A stretch of DNA of 23,812 bases from SIG454 sp045578465 (GTDB lineage Bacteria > Bacillota > Clostridia > Monoglobales > Monoglobaceae). The notes below the pieces were generated by a model, which saw nothing but the letters and a program-made list of their open reading frames with translations, was not told where the DNA came from and made no database searches. The stretch is from assembly GCA_045578465.1 (NCBI GenBank), contig JAZNKJ010000036.1, positions 1 to 23,812 of the forward strand, in the 5' to 3' direction. Below, in pieces: positions 22,812 through 23,812 of the stretch. The number at the start of each line of letters is the position of its first letter. Positions within the stretch are counted from its first letter, which is position 1. Both the position numbers and the translations under genes were made by a program.

Positions 22812-23700
22812 GGATATAAAAAGAATAAAGGGCGCAAGATGGCTTCTCCTTTGGGTTATGCTTACCCAGTTTGTTTTAAAGGTTGCCTCTGCTGCCATAG
22901 TAAGCTTTCTTCCCAAGGCGGCAGAAGGCTTTGTAAGATATCAGAATTATATCCAGCTCGGTCTTATAACACTTTTAACTTTTATTGTTCCCATAATGGT
23001 TTATGGGGTGGCGTTCTGGCGTAAAACTGACAGGTCAGATGCCGAAGAAATGAGGTTTAACAATTTTTCTGAGAAGCTGGTTGGCTTTATTGTTTTAATG
23101 GCGGTTTCAGGCCAGTTTGTTATGGCCCTTTTGAATATGCCTTTCGGAAAGCTTTTCGGCTCAGGAGAAGGAGGACTTATCCCTCAGACTGGGGGAGAGG
23201 TTTTAGTGGCGCTTATTGTTACGGCATTTCTTCCTGGGGTTTTAGAGGAATTCTGGATGAGAGGCATTGTTTTAAGCGTCTATGAAAGACGAAGCACCTT
23301 TGTTGCTATTACCTTTACAACAATAATGTTTGCCCTTCTCCACGGAAGTATAACAAAGCTTCCCGGAATTTTGCTTCTGGGCTTTGTTGCAGCGGTTATA
23401 ACAATTCGGACAAACTCTGTCTATGCGGCAATGCTTTATCATATTATCAACAATGCAACTTCCGTCCTTTTCGGATATTTCGCAATCCACTATGAGATGG
23501 GAGATGTGTTCACCTGGACATTGGCAGCAATTATGGTTTTGGTTTTCGCCGCATCTTTTATCTGCTTTTTAATTGTTGCGCCAAAGCGAAAGAGAAACAA
23601 GTGTAAGGACGAGGGAATGATGCTCCTTAAAAACTTTTTGAGCGTTCCCGTTATCTTGTGTCTTATTGTTGTATTTTTACAAATGAGATTCAGCGCGTAA
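22786..23700 (+). CDS. CPBP-family intramembrane glutamic protease (CAAX/Abi-type)
   Basis: A 304-residue polytopic membrane protein. The CPBP motifs are all present: Glu154-Glu155 and Arg159 in LEEFWMRG, FALLHG with His186, and HIINN with His219 and Asn223. Hydrophobic segments lie near 18-43, 55-77, 97-118, 138-152, 170-184, 193-208, 214-231 and 240-265, with a further one at the C-terminal end. Bacterial members include enzymes for bacteriocin self-protection or peptide pheromone maturation, but no peptide partner is seen here. The start is taken as GTG at 22786, with AGAGG upstream, overlapping the cyclo-ligase gene; a TTG at 22795 is an alternative. Confidence 0.85.
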   Translation: MNDLSRQYEDIKRIKGARWLLLWVMLTQFVLKVASAAIVSFLPKAAEGFVRYQNYIQLGLITLLTFIVPIMVYGVAFWRKTDRSDAEEMRFNNFSEKLVGFIVLMAVSGQFVMALLNMPFGKLFGSGEGGLIPQTGGEVLVALIVTAFLPGVLEEFWMRGIVLSVYERRSTFVAITFTTIMFALLHGSITKLPGILLLGFVAAVITIRTNSVYAAMLYHIINNATSVLFGYFAIHYEMGDVFTWTLAAIMVLVFAASFICFLIVAPKRKRNKCKDEGMMLLKNFLSVPVILCLIVVFLQMRFSA

Positions 23701-23711
23701 GAGGTTAAATT

Positions 23712-23812
23712 ATGAAAAAGATTATAAATATTATGAGGAAAAATAAAAAGCCTACGGCCATCCTTGCGGTTATTCTTGCCGCAGTGATAGGCTTTTTGTG
23801 CTTTTTTATAAG
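23712..23812 (+). CDS. N-terminus of a membrane-anchored protein (3' end outside window)
   Basis: Thirty-three codons are visible, starting MKKIINIMRKNKKPTAILAV and then a continuous hydrophobic stretch (ILAAVIGFLCFFI). This is a signal peptide or single N-terminal anchor: a strongly basic first 13 residues followed by about 20 apolar residues. The reading frame is open to the window edge, so the function cannot be called. The RBS AGAGG at 23700-23704 and the 11-base gap place it in the same unit as the CPBP protease gene. Confidence 0.65.
   Translation, partial: MKKIINIMRKNKKPTAILAVILAAVIGFLCFFI
23745..23797 (+). repeat. Nested inverted repeat within the start of the last gene
   Basis: AAAAAGCCTA (23745-23754) is perfectly repeated in inverse as TAGGCTTTTT (23788-23797). 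Between them TGCGG (23765-23769) pairs with CCGCA (23779-23783). It falls in codons 12-29 of the partial gene, and the right arm runs into further T-rich sequence. Confidence 0.6.

Noticed and set aside
1..23812. Mobile element, prophage, CRISPR or defence island
   Set aside because: No transposase, integrase, terminal repeats, regularly spaced repeats or recognised defence genes were found; gene content and codon style look uniform.

Overview
The window looks like the chromosome of a low-G+C Gram-positive bacterium, most likely a member of the Clostridia. The reasons are AT-rich housekeeping genes with strong AGGAGG-type ribosome binding sites, frequent GTG and TTG starts, and Firmicute-type proteins: a DivIVA-like protein, a DUF896/YnzC small protein, the Asp23 (YloU)-FakA (YloV)-RecG order, ThiI without a rhodanese domain next to a cysteine desulfurase, and an rnc-radical SAM pair. 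Species-level placement is not possible from the sequence alone.

Layout. 1-630: 3' end of L-lactate dehydrogenase, then a terminator that overlaps a new promoter. 714-3002: dtd, mtnN, a CmpB-type membrane protein and an unknown lipoprotein, read as one operon and ending in a bidirectional terminator. 3047-4228 (minus strand, the only reverse gene): an HD-domain phosphohydrolase facing a divergent promoter pair. 4364-7917: DivIVA-like protein, then cysteine desulfurase, thiI and pncC. 7964-11373: recA, recX, rimO, pgsA. 11454-13796: acpP, then rnc, an Elp3-like radical SAM protein, a DUF896 protein and a tautomerase. 13903-17988: Asp23 protein, fakA, recG, terminator. 18103 to the end: lepA, galE, a WecG/TagA-type glycosyltransferase, a DJ-1-like protein, 5-formyl-THF cyclo-ligase, a CPBP protease and the start of a small membrane-anchored protein.

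How the genes fit together. The content is core physiology: tRNA quality control and modification (dtd; desulfurase plus ThiI), methylthioadenosine/SAH recycling (mtnN), recombination and repair (recA/recX/recG), translation (rimO, lepA), lipid metabolism (pgsA, acpP, fakA) and envelope sugars (galE, TagA-type transferase). Genes are tightly packed, often overlapping by 1-4 bases (recA/recX, rnc/radical SAM, TagA/DJ-1, DJ-1/cyclo-ligase). No gene-free stretch exceeds 300 bases; the longest are 4961-5113 and 4229-4363. Seven sigma-A type promoters can be placed, all with 17-base spacers.

I see no rRNA, tRNA, CRISPR array, transposase, phage gene, defence island or biosynthetic cluster. No clearly new system is visible. 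The observations best worth checking are a probable decayed tandem HD domain, an overlapping terminator/promoter, a RecG motif VI substitution, a structured leader before the desulfurase gene, and the uncharacterised mtnN-CmpB-lipoprotein operon.
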